Assembly: GCF_000004195.4 (NCBI RefSeq)
Contig: NC_030680.2
Span: 140,875,545-140,939,544, forward strand
Source of the DNA: Xenopus tropicalis
Lineage: Eukaryota; Chordata; Amphibia; Anura; Pipidae
Length of the DNA: 64,000 nucleotides
Reading direction: 5' to 3'
In this document: positions 11,891 through 24,369 of the stretch, one piece after another
How the letters are laid out: each line of letters starts with the position of its first letter
How positions within the stretch are numbered: position 1 is the first letter of the stretch
The notes under the pieces: model-generated
The model's database searches: none
What the model was told of the DNA's origin: nothing
Seen by the model: only the letters and a program-made list of their open reading frames with translations
Translations under genes and position numbers: made by a program

Positions 11891-12595
11891 TTGATCCCAA
11901 CTAAGATATAATTACCCCTTATTGGGGGAAGAACAGTCCTATTGGGTTTATTTCATGGTTAAATGATTCCCTTTTCTCTGTAATAATAAAACAGTACCTG
12001 TACTTGATCCCAACTAAGATATAATTACCCCTTATTGGGGGCAGAACAGCCCTATTGGGTTTATTTAATGGTTAAATGATTCCCTTTTCTCTGTAATAAT
12101 AAAACAGTACCTGTACTTGATCCCAACTAAGATATAATTACCCCTTATTGGGGCAGAACAGCCCTATTGGGTTTATTTAATGGTTAAATGATTCCCTTTT
12201 CTCTGTAATAATAAAACAGTACCTGTACTTGATCCCAACTAAGATATAATTACCCCTTATTGGGGGCAGAACAGCCCTATTGGGTTTATTTAATGGTTAA
12301 ATGATTCCCTTTTCTCTGTAATAATAAAACAGTACCTGTACTTGATCCCAACTAAGATATAATTACCCCTTATTGGGGCAGAACAGCCCTATTGGGTTTA
12401 TTTAATGGTTAAATGATTCCCTTTTCTCTGTAATAATAAAACAGTACCTGTACTTGATCCCAACTAAGGTATAATTACCCCTTATTGGGGGCAGAACAGC
12501 CCTATTGGGTTTATTTAATGGTTAAATGTTTCCCTTTTCTCTGTAATAATAAAACAGTACCTGTACTTGATCCCAACTAAGATATAATTACCCCT
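11891..12595 (-). repeat. 112-bp minisatellite, about 6.3 copies (array 1, inverted)
   Basis: Each unit begins 'ttgatcccaactaagatata' and ends 'aataaaacagtacctgtac'. This is the reverse complement of the unit in array 2 (20075-20835) and the same orientation as array 3 (29316-30000). The unit is the internal core of the 'tacaggtatgggacc' MITE, but here no intact MITE ends remain. Confidence 0.95.
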
Positions 12596-12599
12596 GAAA

Positions 12600-13230
12600 C
12601 TATCTATATGAAATAATCTCTTTCTGGATAACATTACAGCGCAGTTGTCTTTAGCTCTACTTTTCAGGCTCTGATGGGGAGTGATTAAGACCCAGAATTT
12701 CATTGCAATTAAATCATGAATTTCTATCCGGAGCAGACTGGCGCTGCCAGTAAGAGAGATTGTTGCCCCGGAGCAAAGAGCAGAACGCCGCGGCGGCAGT
12801 TTGGTGGCAGAGCGATATTGTTCTTGCAGAGTTGGGAAGATGGGGAAGAGTTAAAGCCGTCCTTCTTCAGGCGCAGATAGGAGCGCGTTCTCCTGAGATC
12901 TGGCCATTATTCCCGTGTAATACATTTAGGAAAAACAAAAAAAAAGATGTAATTATATGTCCTAAAGAGAACACTTAATGGAAATCCATTTTGATTAGGG
13001 GTTTACATCACTGCCTGTTTATGAAAATTACTCATGACTCATTCATCATTTTTGAAGAGAACGTGTCTCTGGGAGAGGGGATGTTTATTGCAATAGGAAA
13101 GAAAAGCAAATAGTGGCCCTTGGTATCGAGCCGCCGGCTGCGGTGCCATTCCTGAATGGAGCAAGTCATTTGCTATGAACTTTAATGTCAGATATTTTAT
13201 TTTCACACACCTGCCGGAGCTTTGAATAAG
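12600..13230. promoter_or_regulatory. candidate conserved noncoding element, intron 14
   Basis: Repeat-free, with 'ttgcaattaaatcatgaatt', 'tgtaattatatg' and CpG-containing blocks such as 'acgccgcggcggcagtttgg' near 12784. No coding potential recognised. Confidence 0.35.
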
Positions 13231-13314
13231 GACATATAAAGGGATAGTCTGTTACTGAGTAGGGTTATCCTCATTTCTGTGCCCTTAAATAGTCAACAGA
13301 AAGGCATGATATCA

Positions 13315-14175
13315 TTGGTCAATCTGGTTTCCCTATTGGACACTCTTGTGCCATCACCCGGCAGGGCATTCCACAACCTTATTGCCCTTAACATAAATGG
13401 AATACTTTTTCCCATGTGGCTAGCCATATTCTTCATTTTCCTGGTTGCCACAGCCCTATGCTCTGATAAACTTCAGGCACACTTTACTGCTGCGCTGCAA
13501 GTTGGAGTGATATCCCTCCCCCTCACCCCCAGCAGCTGATCAGCAGAATCAGAATAGCACTCAATAGTAAGAAATCCAAGTCCGGCTTGGGACTCCTCCA
13601 GTTACATGGGAGTAGGAGAAACAATAGGTTATCTGAAAGCAGTTCTAATGTGTAGCTCTGGCTCCTTCTGAAAGCTCAGACTCAGTCACACTTTACTGCT
13701 GCGCTGCAAGTTGGACTGATATCCCCCCTCCCCCCAGCAGCCGATCAGCAGAACAATGGGAAGGGAGCAAGATAGCAGCTCCCAGTAGGTATCAGAATAG
13801 CACTCAATAGTAAGAAATCCAAGTCCGGCTTGGGACTCCTCCAGTTACATGGGAGTAGGAGAAACAATAGGTTAGCTGAAAGCAGTTCTAATGTGTAGCA
13901 CTGGCTCCTTCTGAAAGCTCAGACTCAGGCACACTTTACTGCTGCGCTGCAAGTTGGAGTGATATCCCCCCCTCCCAGCAGCCGATCAGCAGAACAATGG
14001 GAAGGGAGCAAGATAGCAGCTCCCAGTAGGTATCAGAATAGCACTCAATAGTAAGAAATCCAAGTCCGGCTTGGGACTCCTCCAGTTACATGGGAGTAGG
14101 AGAAACAATAGGTTAGCTGAAAGCAGTTCTAATGTGTAGCGCTGGCTGAAAGCTCAGACTCAGGCACAATGCACT
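13315..14175. repeat. frog dispersed repeat with ~240-bp tandem triplication
   Basis: The block 'cactttactgctgcgctgca' through 'gtagctctggctccttctga' occurs at about 13480, 13687 and 13933, giving a period of about 207-246 bp; the first copy lacks a middle segment. The upstream part 'ggcagggcattccacaacct' resembles a repeat common in frog introns. An internal deletion in copy 1 and indels in the C-runs separate the copies. Confidence 0.85.
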
Positions 14176-15190
14176 GAGATGGCGCCTACACACCAGTATT
14201 ACAGCTACAAATACATTTGTTGGTTCAAGAATAACATTTTATAGTACGGGGGAAAGCAGTACCTGAAGGAAACACAAACACAGGGAGGACATAAAACTGA
14301 ATGCAGATACTGCCCTAATGAGAACTCAGCAGTGCTAAATACGGCACGGCCATGCTTTGGCTCGAAGCCACCAGTACAGACAATCCTGGGGCCAGCGCTG
14401 CTACAGACGATGAGGATCCATCTCTAGCAATTGGCAAGTTCAGCGTTTTGTCAACTTGTCGGCTGAGCCTACGAATACTCGTGCAACGCCCTGTGCTTTT
14501 TGTTCTTTCCTCTCCCAGATTGCAGTCATGTTTAATTTGGAAACCGGGCTCCTTTGGCAAATTAGCAATTAGAACAATTTTGTGGGAATATGTATATGTG
14601 TCATTAGCTTTCCTGCAAATTAATAGCGAGGGCAGGGGTCAGGCAGGCATTTTCCACTTGACTGCCGCTCCACTGTTGAGATTTGGCACTTTGTTTTGGA
14701 ACAGCCACAGCTGCTCAAAGCCACAGCCTTCCTGCAGGATCTGTCTTTTAATTAGTTTACCTCATAGCTATTATTACAAATATCGCTGCCTCCCTTCTTA
14801 AAATAAGATTACGGTTTGCACAGAATATTCCGGTGACATCGTGCGCCGCTGCTCGCTGACGTTGGGGTCATTCAGATGCAGCGTTTAATCATCGGATCAC
14901 CTCCGTAAGCATCTCCTAATTAGAGTCCTTACAATACAATTCCAACTGGTAATTAGCCAAGATTGGCTGCTTCCCCTGTATCTTATTACTGGCAGCCCAG
15001 CAGTGGGTGTGAATCAGTGTCATTTGTCAAGTCATCCCTTTCTCTCCATTCCTCTTTCAAATCTGCTATTCTAATCTTATTTTCAAGCTAAAAGCCTGGT
15101 TCTCACTGACTTTTCCTAATAAACTAGAAATAAACTAGAAAGCGATGGGACCATTAGATTGGAACCCACTCTAGAAGTTTCTGTACATAT
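14176..15190. promoter_or_regulatory. candidate conserved noncoding region, intron 14
   Basis: Repeat-free. The 149-residue ORF at 14352-14801 and the 81-residue ORF on the other strand overlap and have no motif. The part 14,530-14,960 has many homeodomain-type cores (TTAATTAG, TAATTAG, GGTAATTAGCC). Candidate enhancer only. Confidence 0.4.
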
Positions 15191-16560
15191 TTCACTTTAC
15201 AGCAATGATTCCATTATTCTTATAAGTCCCTGCCCCAGTGGAGCTGACAATCTAATTTCCCTTCCCCAGTCACACATACACACTAGGACCAGTCTCATTA
15301 GAACCCAGTGATGTCTCCAAGACCCAAGTGCTATTGAGCAGCAGAATCCTGTTCAGTTCCAGTATTTTCTAGTTACGTCACGGCAGAAAGTGCTGGTTCT
15401 AAATAGCCAGGGGACTATTGTAGTTAATATGTATCCCTTACAGTGACAACATTAATAAATCACTACCCATAAATTATTTACTGTAAATCGGGGATGTATA
15501 CCTGGGGACCTCCAATCCGACCATGGTCCTCCATTGGGTTTTCATGGCCCCTATTCTGCCATGATCTCACTATATATGTTTTATAATCACATTACACTTT
15601 TCATATAATCATATAACAGCCCACTATGTTATTTGTTGTTCATCTGTGGTCCTCCATGGGATATTTAAGGCCCCAAATGGCCCAGATATTGTACCTTTAT
15701 ATCCCAACAATGAAAAAATAAAACAAACAAAAAAACATTTTTACGGCTCTCACCCAGATCTCCCTATACATTCCTCATTATTGTGTTGCACTTTTTATAT
15801 AATAATAATAGAATTCACATACAATATTATGGGGCACATTTACTAATACACGAACGTCTGAAAAGCGTCCGAATGCGTTTTTTTCGTAATGATCGGTACT
15901 TTGCGACTTTTTCGAGCTCTCAATACGAAAGTTGCGATAATTCACGGAAGTCGTAATGGCTATGAAAAAGTCGCGACAATTCACGAAATTTGTAATGGCT
16001 ATGAACAAGTCGCGACAATTCGCGCAAGTCGTACCGGTTACGAAAAATTTGCGACAATTTACGGGAAAGTCATAACGGCGACGAAAAAATTGCAAAAATA
16101 CGAAAAAGTCGCAAAATGTTCGTTTTCCAATCCGAATTTTTCTCATTCGGATTCGTGGATTAGTAAATCAGCCCCTAAGTGTTGTAAATCAGGGATGTCA
16201 GCATCTAGGGTCTTATGATCCAACTGTGGTCCTCTATGGGATTGTTATGGCCCCCTGTCTGGCTAGATCTCTTTATACATATGTTTTTACCACATTACAC
16301 TTTATATATTTATAGAATCAACTCACTACATTCATTTTTGCACAGAGGATGATTGGTTATTCTCATACGTCCCTGCCCAAGTGTCAGTTTCCTACCCCAG
16401 CCCCATACACGCTAGGGCCAGTCTCAGCAGAATCTAGTGATCGCGGACCGTAAGACCATAGTGTTATTAAGCAGCAGAACTAATATTCCAGTATTTCTAG
16501 TTATGTTAACGTGGCCCTTCATGGGGTTTTTGTGGCCCCTTACTTACATCAAAAGAAAAC
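15191..16560. repeat. diverged repeat pair interrupted by a MITE
   Basis: 'aagtccctgccccagtggag' to 'ccagtattttctagtta' (about 15222-15376) recurs in degraded form at about 16367-16502. The phrase 'tggtcctccatgggat' recurs near 15524, 15650 and 16228. This looks like an old tandem duplication of a dispersed repeat, into which the Tc1-like MITE at 15830-16175 was later inserted. Confidence 0.6.
15830..16175. mobile_element. Tc1-like MITE flanked by TA, copy 1
   Basis: Ends 'tggggcacatttactaatac' and 'attagtaaatcagcccc', flanked by TA on both sides. The interior is a degenerate tandem of about 44 bp built on 'aagtcgcgacaattcacg'. Related elements: 38467-38806 and the expanded one at 47455-48575. 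The internal periodicity opens frames on both strands (109 and 122 residues), which are not genes. Confidence 0.85.
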
Positions 16561-16970
16561 GAAGGGGAAATATAAGAAATAAATATACGTGTTGAGCTAG
16601 AATATATGTGCACAAAATTAAATAATTAGTTAATAGTTAAGTAAGTTGATTAGCCACAAAAGTTACTAGCGGTTGTATTGACCCGGGTGTATATACCCCA
16701 GACCCATCACCGAGTGCATCTAACTCCAACTTCCAATAAGTAATCACACAGTAAGGCATAACTCACCGCCCGTCTGTATGTGGTCCGGGTGCTCTAGAGC
16801 CCTGAACCCGTAGCCTGAGGGAACCAATCAAATCCTTCGAAAAACGGCTTGCAAAAGCACACCGGACAGCCAGGAAATATCGTAAAACTTTAGTCTTTAT
16901 TCATATTCTTAAAATACACCTGACGCGTTTTGTGCATGCGCACTTAATCATAGGCCCCTTACTTTGACCA
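16561..16970. repeat. unclassified dispersed repeat
   Basis: Ends with 'cctgacgcgttttgtgcatg' and 'cgcacttaatcatagg', a terminal motif I associate with an abundant frog repeat. The left boundary is unclear. Confidence 0.4.
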
Positions 16971-18330
16971 GATTTCTATACATGACTTATAATCACCCTA
17001 CTGATCTAAGTTTACTTTTTTCTTTTTTAAATAGAACCAATCCTCCCCTTCTAGCTTTAATTGCTACTTCATTGTATCTCACCCTTCTATCAACCCTTAG
17101 GAAGTGATAGTCAATGGTATATGCTACCCTGTCCAATATGCCCAGTTGCGTCCGTGCTATTTGCAAATATTTTTTAGAGTCAAAAGAGTCAATGTACTTG
17201 CCCTTTATGTGTAAGAAGTAAAAGAAAACCACCTTTTAGCACTTCTGTACTTTTTTTTTTTTTTGCGTACCTAAACCCGAACATCTGTGTCCCATTTAAC
17301 AGGAGAAAAGAAAACACCGACAATTATTTAATAGACTATTAAAATACAGCGTGACTTGTATCTGTACTATTGGGTTATCGTGAAATCACAACAGTGACTG
17401 GGCCGGTAACGTGAGCGGAGGAAACCCGCGAGGTCACCGTGTATGAAAAGAACCGCAATTCCGATTTCTCTCTTTATAACACGTTTGCTGGGTATTTTTT
17501 TTTCCCCCCCTCCCTTTCGTTTATACAAACCAGTCTGTGTTAGAATTCCAACAAGGTTGTGAACCCCCAACTATGGATATTTCTGTAGAAAAAGAGAAGC
17601 TTCATTTCCCCGTTGGAGCGGTCGTGTTTCTTGTCCTCCGTGGAACTAATGTTTCAATCACGTTCTGATAAGGTCCCGTTTTTTTTTTTCCAAATCAATT
17701 AATGAAATACTGGAATTTATATGATTAATACCATATACCTTTCTGTAACATGACCTAATATTTTGGCTCAGGCTTGCACGGTTCCAAAGTCAGGCTGGCA
17801 AATTATATTTAATGGCAAATAATACGGTTATGCGCTTTTTTTTTTTGTAGCAGAATTTCTCCACGTATAACTAATTTATTGTAAAAAGAAATAAAAACCC
17901 GTGACACGGTAATAAGGCTGAATGATTGCAGTGTTTAACGGCGCTGTATAAAGTGTTTGATTTATAGATTCTGGATATTTTTCCAAAAAAAAAAAAAAGT
18001 AGCCTGGGACGGGGGGGGGAAAAAAATGAAATGAACATTGTTGAATTAATAACGGTGTTCTGCTTAATGTAAGAACGGAGCGCGAGCTCCTAGGCGCCTA
18101 TGGTGGGTTTGCATTCCGCTGGAGTTGGGGGTTAGAGTGAGCGGACGTTGCGTTGAGGCGACACACGGGGGTTGACATCGTATTTAATCAACAAATAAGA
18201 ACGTTTATTTAATTGGTTAGATCCTTCGTATGGGTAGAGTTTACAAAGTGGCAGGTTGTTTAAATATCCCCCAAAGCCGGTCAGGCTTTAAACTTGCCAG
18301 CCGCCATGATTTATTGGTGAGTAGGGCTGA
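16971..18330. promoter_or_regulatory. candidate conserved noncoding region, intron 14
   Basis: Mostly repeat-free, with many short homopolymers (T-runs at 17249 and 17680, A-run at 17984, G-run at 18011), CpGs and homeodomain-type cores. The strongest part is 17,270-18,250. The minus-strand ORF at 16993-17232 (79 residues) has no recognisable domain. Confidence 0.35.
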
Positions 18331-18499
18331 AAGTTCACTATACCCTCTGTGTGAGTGTGAGCGGTAATGTTTAAGCGCACAGAACGTTCAAACACACGTT
18401 TTCTTCCAGCAGTTGTACACTACATGTAGTAGGGAGAATGGATGGATCTATAGTAGCCAACAGCTGGAGGAAGGATTCACTGGCATACTTAAAGGGGTA

Positions 18500-18645
18500 C
18501 TATCATTATTATTATTATCCTTTATTGATATAGGGCTGATATATATACATAAAATTCACTCTAGTCCCTTCCCCTAGTGGAGCTTATAGTCCAAGGTCCC
18601 CATCACAATTGCACAATCTAGGGCCAGTTTTATTAGGTGCCACTT
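18500..18645. repeat. degraded SINE-like dispersed repeat
   Basis: 'cctagtggagcttatagtcc' is a diverged form of the family whose better copies lie at 15222 and 22290. Confidence 0.45.
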
Positions 18646-18726
18646 AACCATCCGGTATTTTCACTTTTTAAAAATATATTTCACTTATTTGTGAGCCGTG
18701 CATGCTATAGTGATGTACAAATGGGT

Positions 18727-19075
18727 GATAGGATCTGTGACTTCTGTGACAGAATGCCAGATAGCTAGAATCTCAGCCATAAAGCAGGGCAGGACTGCTG
18801 CTTACAATGGGGGGATCAGATAGGATCTGTGACTTCTGTGACAGAATGCCAGATAGCTAGAATCTCAGCCATAAAGCAGGGCAGGACTGCTGCTTACAAT
18901 GGGGGGATCAGATAGGATCTGTGCCACTGTGACAGAATGCTCTGTTATACAGATAGCTAGAATCTCAGCCATAAAGCAGGGCAGGACTGCGGCTTACAAT
19001 GGGGGGATCTATGACTTCTGTGACAGAATGCTCTGTTATACAGATAGCTAGAATCTTGGCCATTAAGCATTGTCT
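18727..19075. repeat. 92-bp tandem repeat, about 3.8 copies
   Basis: 'gataggatctgtgacttctg' starts at 18727 and again at 18819, giving a 92-bp period. Later copies diverge and carry a 'ctctgttata' insertion. The array ends about 210 bp upstream of exon 15. Confidence 0.9.
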
Positions 19076-19285
19076 AACTGCCGCTTAATGAGAGGGAGGA
19101 AAGAGGCACAGCTATATTGGTTCTCTACCCAAGTTTATATAAATTCATTTTTTCCCAACACTTCTTGACTTTGCTAAGCGTTACACTTGTTTCCAGGCTG
19201 TATTTTTGCTGATTATATCCCTGTAGAATAGGCAAGTTAGTGTCAATGGACTAAGCCCTGTTCTTATGTGGTGTTTTCTCCCCAG

Positions 19286-19487
19286 CTGAACCTAGTATCG
19301 AGTGCCACCCTTTCAAAGACAGTGTCAGAAGCGTCCCCACAAAGCTTACCTCATACTCCCACCACCCCAACCGCGCCACTCACTCCCATCACCCAAGGAC
19401 CTTCTGTCATCACTACCACCAGCATCCACAACGTGGGGCCCATCCGGCGGCGGTACTCTGACAAATACAACGTGCCCATCTCTTCCG
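19286..19487 (+). CDS. foxp1: foxp1 exon 15: linker, CtBP motif, basic stretch
   Basis: 202 bp (67 codons plus one base) between 'tctccccag' and 'gtgagt'. It begins [10 protein letters not shown], which completes PLNLV with exon 14. It continues through a Ser/Thr/Pro-rich linker ([15 protein letters not shown]) and ends with [17 protein letters not shown], whose RRRYSDK stretch serves as nuclear-localisation signal in FOXP proteins. Low-complexity Pro/Thr content suggests disorder. The extra base G pairs with AC of exon 16 to give Asp. Confidence 0.97.
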
Positions 19488-19531
19488 GTGAGTTGGTCTT
19501 TTCCCCCCCCCGAATGCTTCGAGAGAGATGA

Positions 19532-19792
<261 letters not shown>

Positions 19793-19981
19793 TAAGGGTA
19801 TATGGGTATAATGATTATCACATTATTATCACCCAAGAGATATCCACGTACAATGGGTAATAGTTGCTTTGGGGATTGGGCAGAGTAAAACATTGGGGCA
19901 GTTCATTGTGCATGGGCTGATTAGGACGTCCTCCCTCCGTTTATATAAGTAATTATAAAAGTAATGAAACTATAATGTACT

Positions 19982-20951
19982 ACAGGTATGGGACCTATTA
20001 TCCAGAATGCTCGGGACCTGGGGTTTTCGGATTAGGGGTCTATTTGTAATTTGGATCTCCAAATCTGCTAAAACAATAGGGCTGTTCTGCCCCAATAAGG
20101 GGTAATTATATCTTAGTTGGGATCAAGTACAGGTACTGTTTTATTATTACAGAGAAAAGGGAATTATTTAACCATGAAATAAACCCAATAGGGCTGTTCT
20201 GCCCCCAATAAGGGGTAATTATATCTTAGTTGGGATCAAGTACAGGTACTGTTTTATTATTACAGAGAAAAGGGAATCATTTAACCATGAAATAAACCCA
20301 ATAGGGCTGTTCTGCCCCCAATAAGGGGTAATTATATCTTAGTTGGGATCAAGTACAGGTACTGTTTTATTATTACAGAGAAAAGGGAATCATTTAACCA
20401 TTAAATAAACCCAATAGGGCTGTTCTGCCCCAATAAGGGGTAATTATATCTTAGTTGGGATCAAGTACAGGTACTGTTTTATTATTACAGAGAAAAGGGA
20501 ATCATTTAACCATTAAATAAACCCAATAGGGCTGTTCTGCCCCAATAAGGGGTAATTATATCTTAGTTGGGATCAAGTACAGGTACTGTTTTATTATTAC
20601 AGAGAAAAGGGAATCATTTAACCATTAAATAAACCCAATAGGGCTGTTCTGCCCCCAATAAGGGGTAATTATATCTTAGTTGGGATCAAGTACAGGTACT
20701 GTTTTATTATTACAGAGAAAAGGGAATCATTTAACCATTAAATAAACCCAATAGGGCTGTTCTGCCCCCAATAAGGGGTAATTATATCTTAGTTGGGATC
20801 AAGTACAGGTACTGTTTTATTATTACAGAGAAAAAGGAAATCATATTTAAAAATTAGAATTAGAATTATATGCTTATAATGGGAGATGGCCTTTCCGTAA
20901 TTCAGAACTTTCTGGATAACGGGTTTCCGGATAAGGGATCCCATACCTGTA
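19982..20951 (+). mobile_element. 'tacaggtatgggacc' MITE with internal 112-bp array (array 2)
   Basis: Complete element with terminal inverted repeats 'caggtatgggacc' and 'gggatcccatacctg', flanked by TA. The core unit 'caatagggctgttctgcccc' through 'gaatcatttaaccatt' is repeated about 6.5 times between 20075 and 20835 with a period of 112-113 bp. Opposite orientation to arrays 1 and 3. Confidence 0.93.
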
Positions 20952-21049
20952 TATATTAATACCCTGCTATGCAGCCATTTAAAAGGAGGAAAGGCCCAGG
21001 TTGCCATCTGTAGTAGAAGGCACAATAACTATGGTACAATATATTTTAT

Positions 21050-22110
21050 AGGAGAAAAGCAGCATTGAGCCATAAGAGGTTTAATTGCAGCATTCCTTTC
21101 TGTTCAATGTGAATAAAAAAATGTTTTTTTAATATTTCCCAAACAATTTACCCACAAATGATAAATCATATACAGAGATAGGGTAAAACTAGAAACCCCG
21201 GCTGCCTACATTCATATCATATCGGCTGCGATCACTTAATCAATAGCTGATTTATACTCTTTACGGCCGTGGTTTTATCCCCAACCCGATTGTGTACGGA
21301 GACTAAAATAAACCCATTACGCCGTTTGACTATTTATTCTTCTGCGCTGGTAAATGGCGAATCATTCCGACAATTTCCCTATGTATAAATATTGTGCTTG
21401 CCTATTTATCAAAATGATTTCCGACGCGTTTGGTGTTTATACAAGCGCGGAACCTTTTGCCACAAGAAGCCTGAAAACAGCAATATATAGCATAATTGCT
21501 TTTGATTAAGTATTACAATGCGATGTGATTATTACGAAATTCATTTCACACAACAGTGAAAATCAGGCTGTTTAAAGATGGCAAGTCAATTATCACAAAC
21601 TACAGTAATCTCTGATCCCTGGAATTAATCTGAGCTTTAAATAATTACTGAGCTTTAATCAGGCTGCCGAAATGTTTTGCATTTCCCTTTGATTCTCCTT
21701 TATGAATGACTGATAAATTAATATTTCGACTAGGAAACAGAAATAAAAACTCAAAACAATTAGATCATTCTGTTTTGAATGTTGTCATTGAACTGTTAAA
21801 TGGGAGCATTAATCTCGGATCATGGTGTGAAGATTGCCTTGTTTTATTATTTCCCTCCCAAATAGTCTGTGTATTTTGTTTAATAAAAAAAGAAGCTTGA
21901 CGTGTTTGTTGGTGGGAACGATTATAGGTGTTTTCATTTGTGGCACCGGCGAAAATAATCTACTTTGTGTCTTACTTGAGTAGTTTAAATCCCTTCTGTG
22001 AGGAAGGCTCAGGAACCCTTGGAGATGTGTATTGGGTTCTTACTGCAGGCGACATATTCATTAAATAGGAACACGCTTACAGAGAAGGCTAATTCAATGG
22101 CTTTGTCCAT
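21050..22110. promoter_or_regulatory. candidate conserved noncoding region, intron 16
   Basis: Repeat-free for more than 1 kb between two MITE-rich blocks. Contains CpGs and many cores such as 'gattaagtattac', 'aattaatctgag' and 'ctttaatcaggct'. One of the cleaner candidate enhancers in the window. No ORF of interest. Confidence 0.42.
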
Positions 22111-22129
22111 TTCAGACCAGTTAACAAAT

Positions 22130-22285
22130 GTGTTTTATATATATATATATATATAGATATATATATAGATATATAGATATATCCGAGATAGATAGATAGA
22201 TATATATCCGAGATAGATAGATAGATATATATCCGAGATAGATAGATATATATCTCCGAGATAGATAGATATATATCTCCGAGAT
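22130..22285. repeat. (TA)n and GATA-type microsatellite
   Basis: A TA run followed by repeats of 'agatagatagatatatatcc' and 'gag' variants. Confidence 0.95.
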
Positions 22286-22600
22286 ATATATTACATTAAC
22301 ATTTATTTATAAAGCGCCAACATATCCCGCAGCGCTGTACAATAAGTGGGTTTCATACATTGGACATACAGAGTAACATATAAAGCAATCAATAACCGAT
22401 ACAAGAGGTGAAGAGAGCCCTGCCCAAAAGAGCTTACAATCTACAAGGAGTAACATATAAAGCAATCAGTAACCGATACAAGAGGTGAAGAGAGCCCTGC
22501 CCAAAAGAGCTTACAATCTACAAGGAGTAACATATAAAGCAATCAGTAACCGATACAAGAGGTGAAGAGAGCCCTGCCCAAAAGAGCTTACAATTAGAAA
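22286..22600. repeat. dispersed repeat 'taaagcgccaacatat' with 77-bp triplication
   Basis: 'atttataaagcgccaacata' and 'gcagcgctgtacaataagtg' define an abundant frog repeat, also at 35469-35637. Here the 3' part, 'gagtaacatataaagcaatc' to 'cttacaatctacaag', is tandemly repeated at 22371, 22448 and 22525. Confidence 0.88.
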
Positions 22601-22651
22601 AGTCGAGGACTGCACCCAGGCATAGTGAGTGGCCTACCCTCTTTGCAATTC

Positions 22652-22710
<59 letters not shown>

Positions 22711-22780
22711 ACTGGAAAATGCATGCAAGTAGGCACTCACGTTTATCCATGTCGAAATATGCCTGGGTGCAGTATAGAAT
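22601..22780. repeat. AT microsatellite inside a frog dispersed repeat
   Basis: A (TA)n run at about 22652-22711 lies between 'tgcacccaggcatagtgagt' and its near-inverted partner 'gcctgggtgcagtatagaat' (about 22760). ORFs reading IYIYIY on both strands are microsatellite artefacts. Confidence 0.85.
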
Positions 22781-22784
22781 AAGT

Positions 22785-22961
22785 AGTAAAGTCCAAAATA
22801 GATGCCGCACTCACAGGGCTTAGTGTAGAATAAAGAAGTATTTATTTGATGGAACACACGTCACACTAACGTTTCGGCCGCATCGTTAATTTGACGTGTG
22901 TTCCATCAAATAAATATTTCTTTATTCTACACTAAGCCCTGTGAGTGCGGCATCTATTTTG

Positions 22962-23003
<42 letters not shown>
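22785..23003. repeat. large inverted repeat (arms ~73 bp, 30-bp loop) plus (TA)n
   Basis: The left arm begins 'gtccaaaatagatgccgcac' at about 22792, and the right arm ends 'gtgcggcatctattttggac' at about 22966. The arms are almost perfect complements. The loop contains 'acgtttcggccgcat'. A (TA)n run follows to 23003. Could form a cruciform or a long RNA hairpin. Confidence 0.9.
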
Positions 23004-23008
<5 letters not shown>

Positions 23009-23357
23009 GCCCTTAATGCACACTTTTACACCCAGTAAAGACCAAACACTTTGGGGGTAAGCTCTGTTCTACATTGAGACATTACTTGCTAAACAGGGGC
23101 CACAGGGAAAGGACAGACCCTATGGGTTCTTATTGTGTTAATTGGAACAATCAGAGGTGTAATTATGGTCTGTGACTCATTGAGGCCCCAGGAGTACCAA
23201 GTAGGGTTCCAACTGAGTAGTAGTTTTAGTAAAAATATTTCCAAAGAATAGAGGAGCCCTGAATGGTTTTGCTGTTGTTCCCTGTAACTTCCACTGATAG
23301 TAATATAAACAATGGCATTTGTTTGTTGTTTCCAATCATTTACCCAGATTTTCACAC

Positions 23358-23674
23358 TTAAGGTCCCCATACACGGGCCAATTCTAGCTGCTATAGATAT
23401 TCTATATCAGTCCCTAGACTGATTTGGCAGCTAATCGTCCCGTTTTATGGGCACTACCGACGGGCCTGCCCGACTGATATCTGGCCTGAAATCGCCCAGA
23501 TCTGGCCTGAAATCTAGTCGGATCGGGGACCGCATTGGCTCGTTGATGCGGTCCCCGGACCGACTTTGCCTATACCCGTCCTTATAGCCTGGATTCTACC
23601 GATATCGGGAGAAGATCCGCTCGCTTGGTGACATCGCCAAGCTAGCGGATCTGAAGGTGTATGGGCACCTTTAA
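23358..23674. mobile_element. TTAA-type MITE, family 'ccatacac', copy 2
   Basis: Bounded by TTAA at both ends, with terminal inverted repeats 'ttaaggtccccatacac' and 'gtgtatgggcacctttaa'. Confidence 0.92.
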
Positions 23675-23810
23675 GCACAAATGAATTAGCTTCCTGGGTA
23701 AATAGATAAGTCCCAGCAGAGAGACTTCTGAAATAGTGAAATAGTTTCCCCCAGTTCAGAAACAAAATGGAAACCAGAAACAATTAGCAGTTGCATTTTA
23801 CTTTAGATAG

Positions 23811-24055
23811 GGATCCCCAACTTTTTTACTTGTGTGTTGGGGAGCCACACAAGCATGAAAGAAGTCCCTTGGGGATGCCATATAAGGGCTGTGATTGGCT
23901 ATTTGGTAGCCTCATGGGGACTGCTGGCTTGCAGGAGGCTCTGCTTGGAGTAACACTGTGTCTCTGGGCTTCCAAAACTTGCCCCCAAGCCATAGGTTTG
24001 GGCACCTACTGTGAGGCCACTGGGTGCAACATCAAGGAAGATAGTTGGGTATCAC
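23811..24055. mobile_element. hAT-like MITE, family A, degraded
   Basis: 'gggatccccaacttttttac' and 'gctgtgattggctatttggt' match family A. The right end is diverged ('gttgggtatcac'). Confidence 0.75.
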
Positions 24056-24207
24056 AAATATTTGATTAATTGCTATGTTTCGGTGTGCCTTAGCTTTGCC
24101 CAGTAGGGCCTCCACAGTATCATTTTAAACCTTAAACTGCTACCTGATTGGCTATAAAACCTTGCCAATGAGAATGGATCATTATCTGCTTCCTGTTGAT
24201 ATTTTAG

Positions 24208-24369
<162 letters not shown>

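Noticed and set aside
14352..14801. 149-residue ORF in intron 14
   Set aside because: Overlaps an ORF on the opposite strand, has no motif, and lies in sequence with noncoding-element texture.
22518..22823. ORFs rich in Ile-Tyr on both strands
   Set aside because: Translation of a (TA)n microsatellite.
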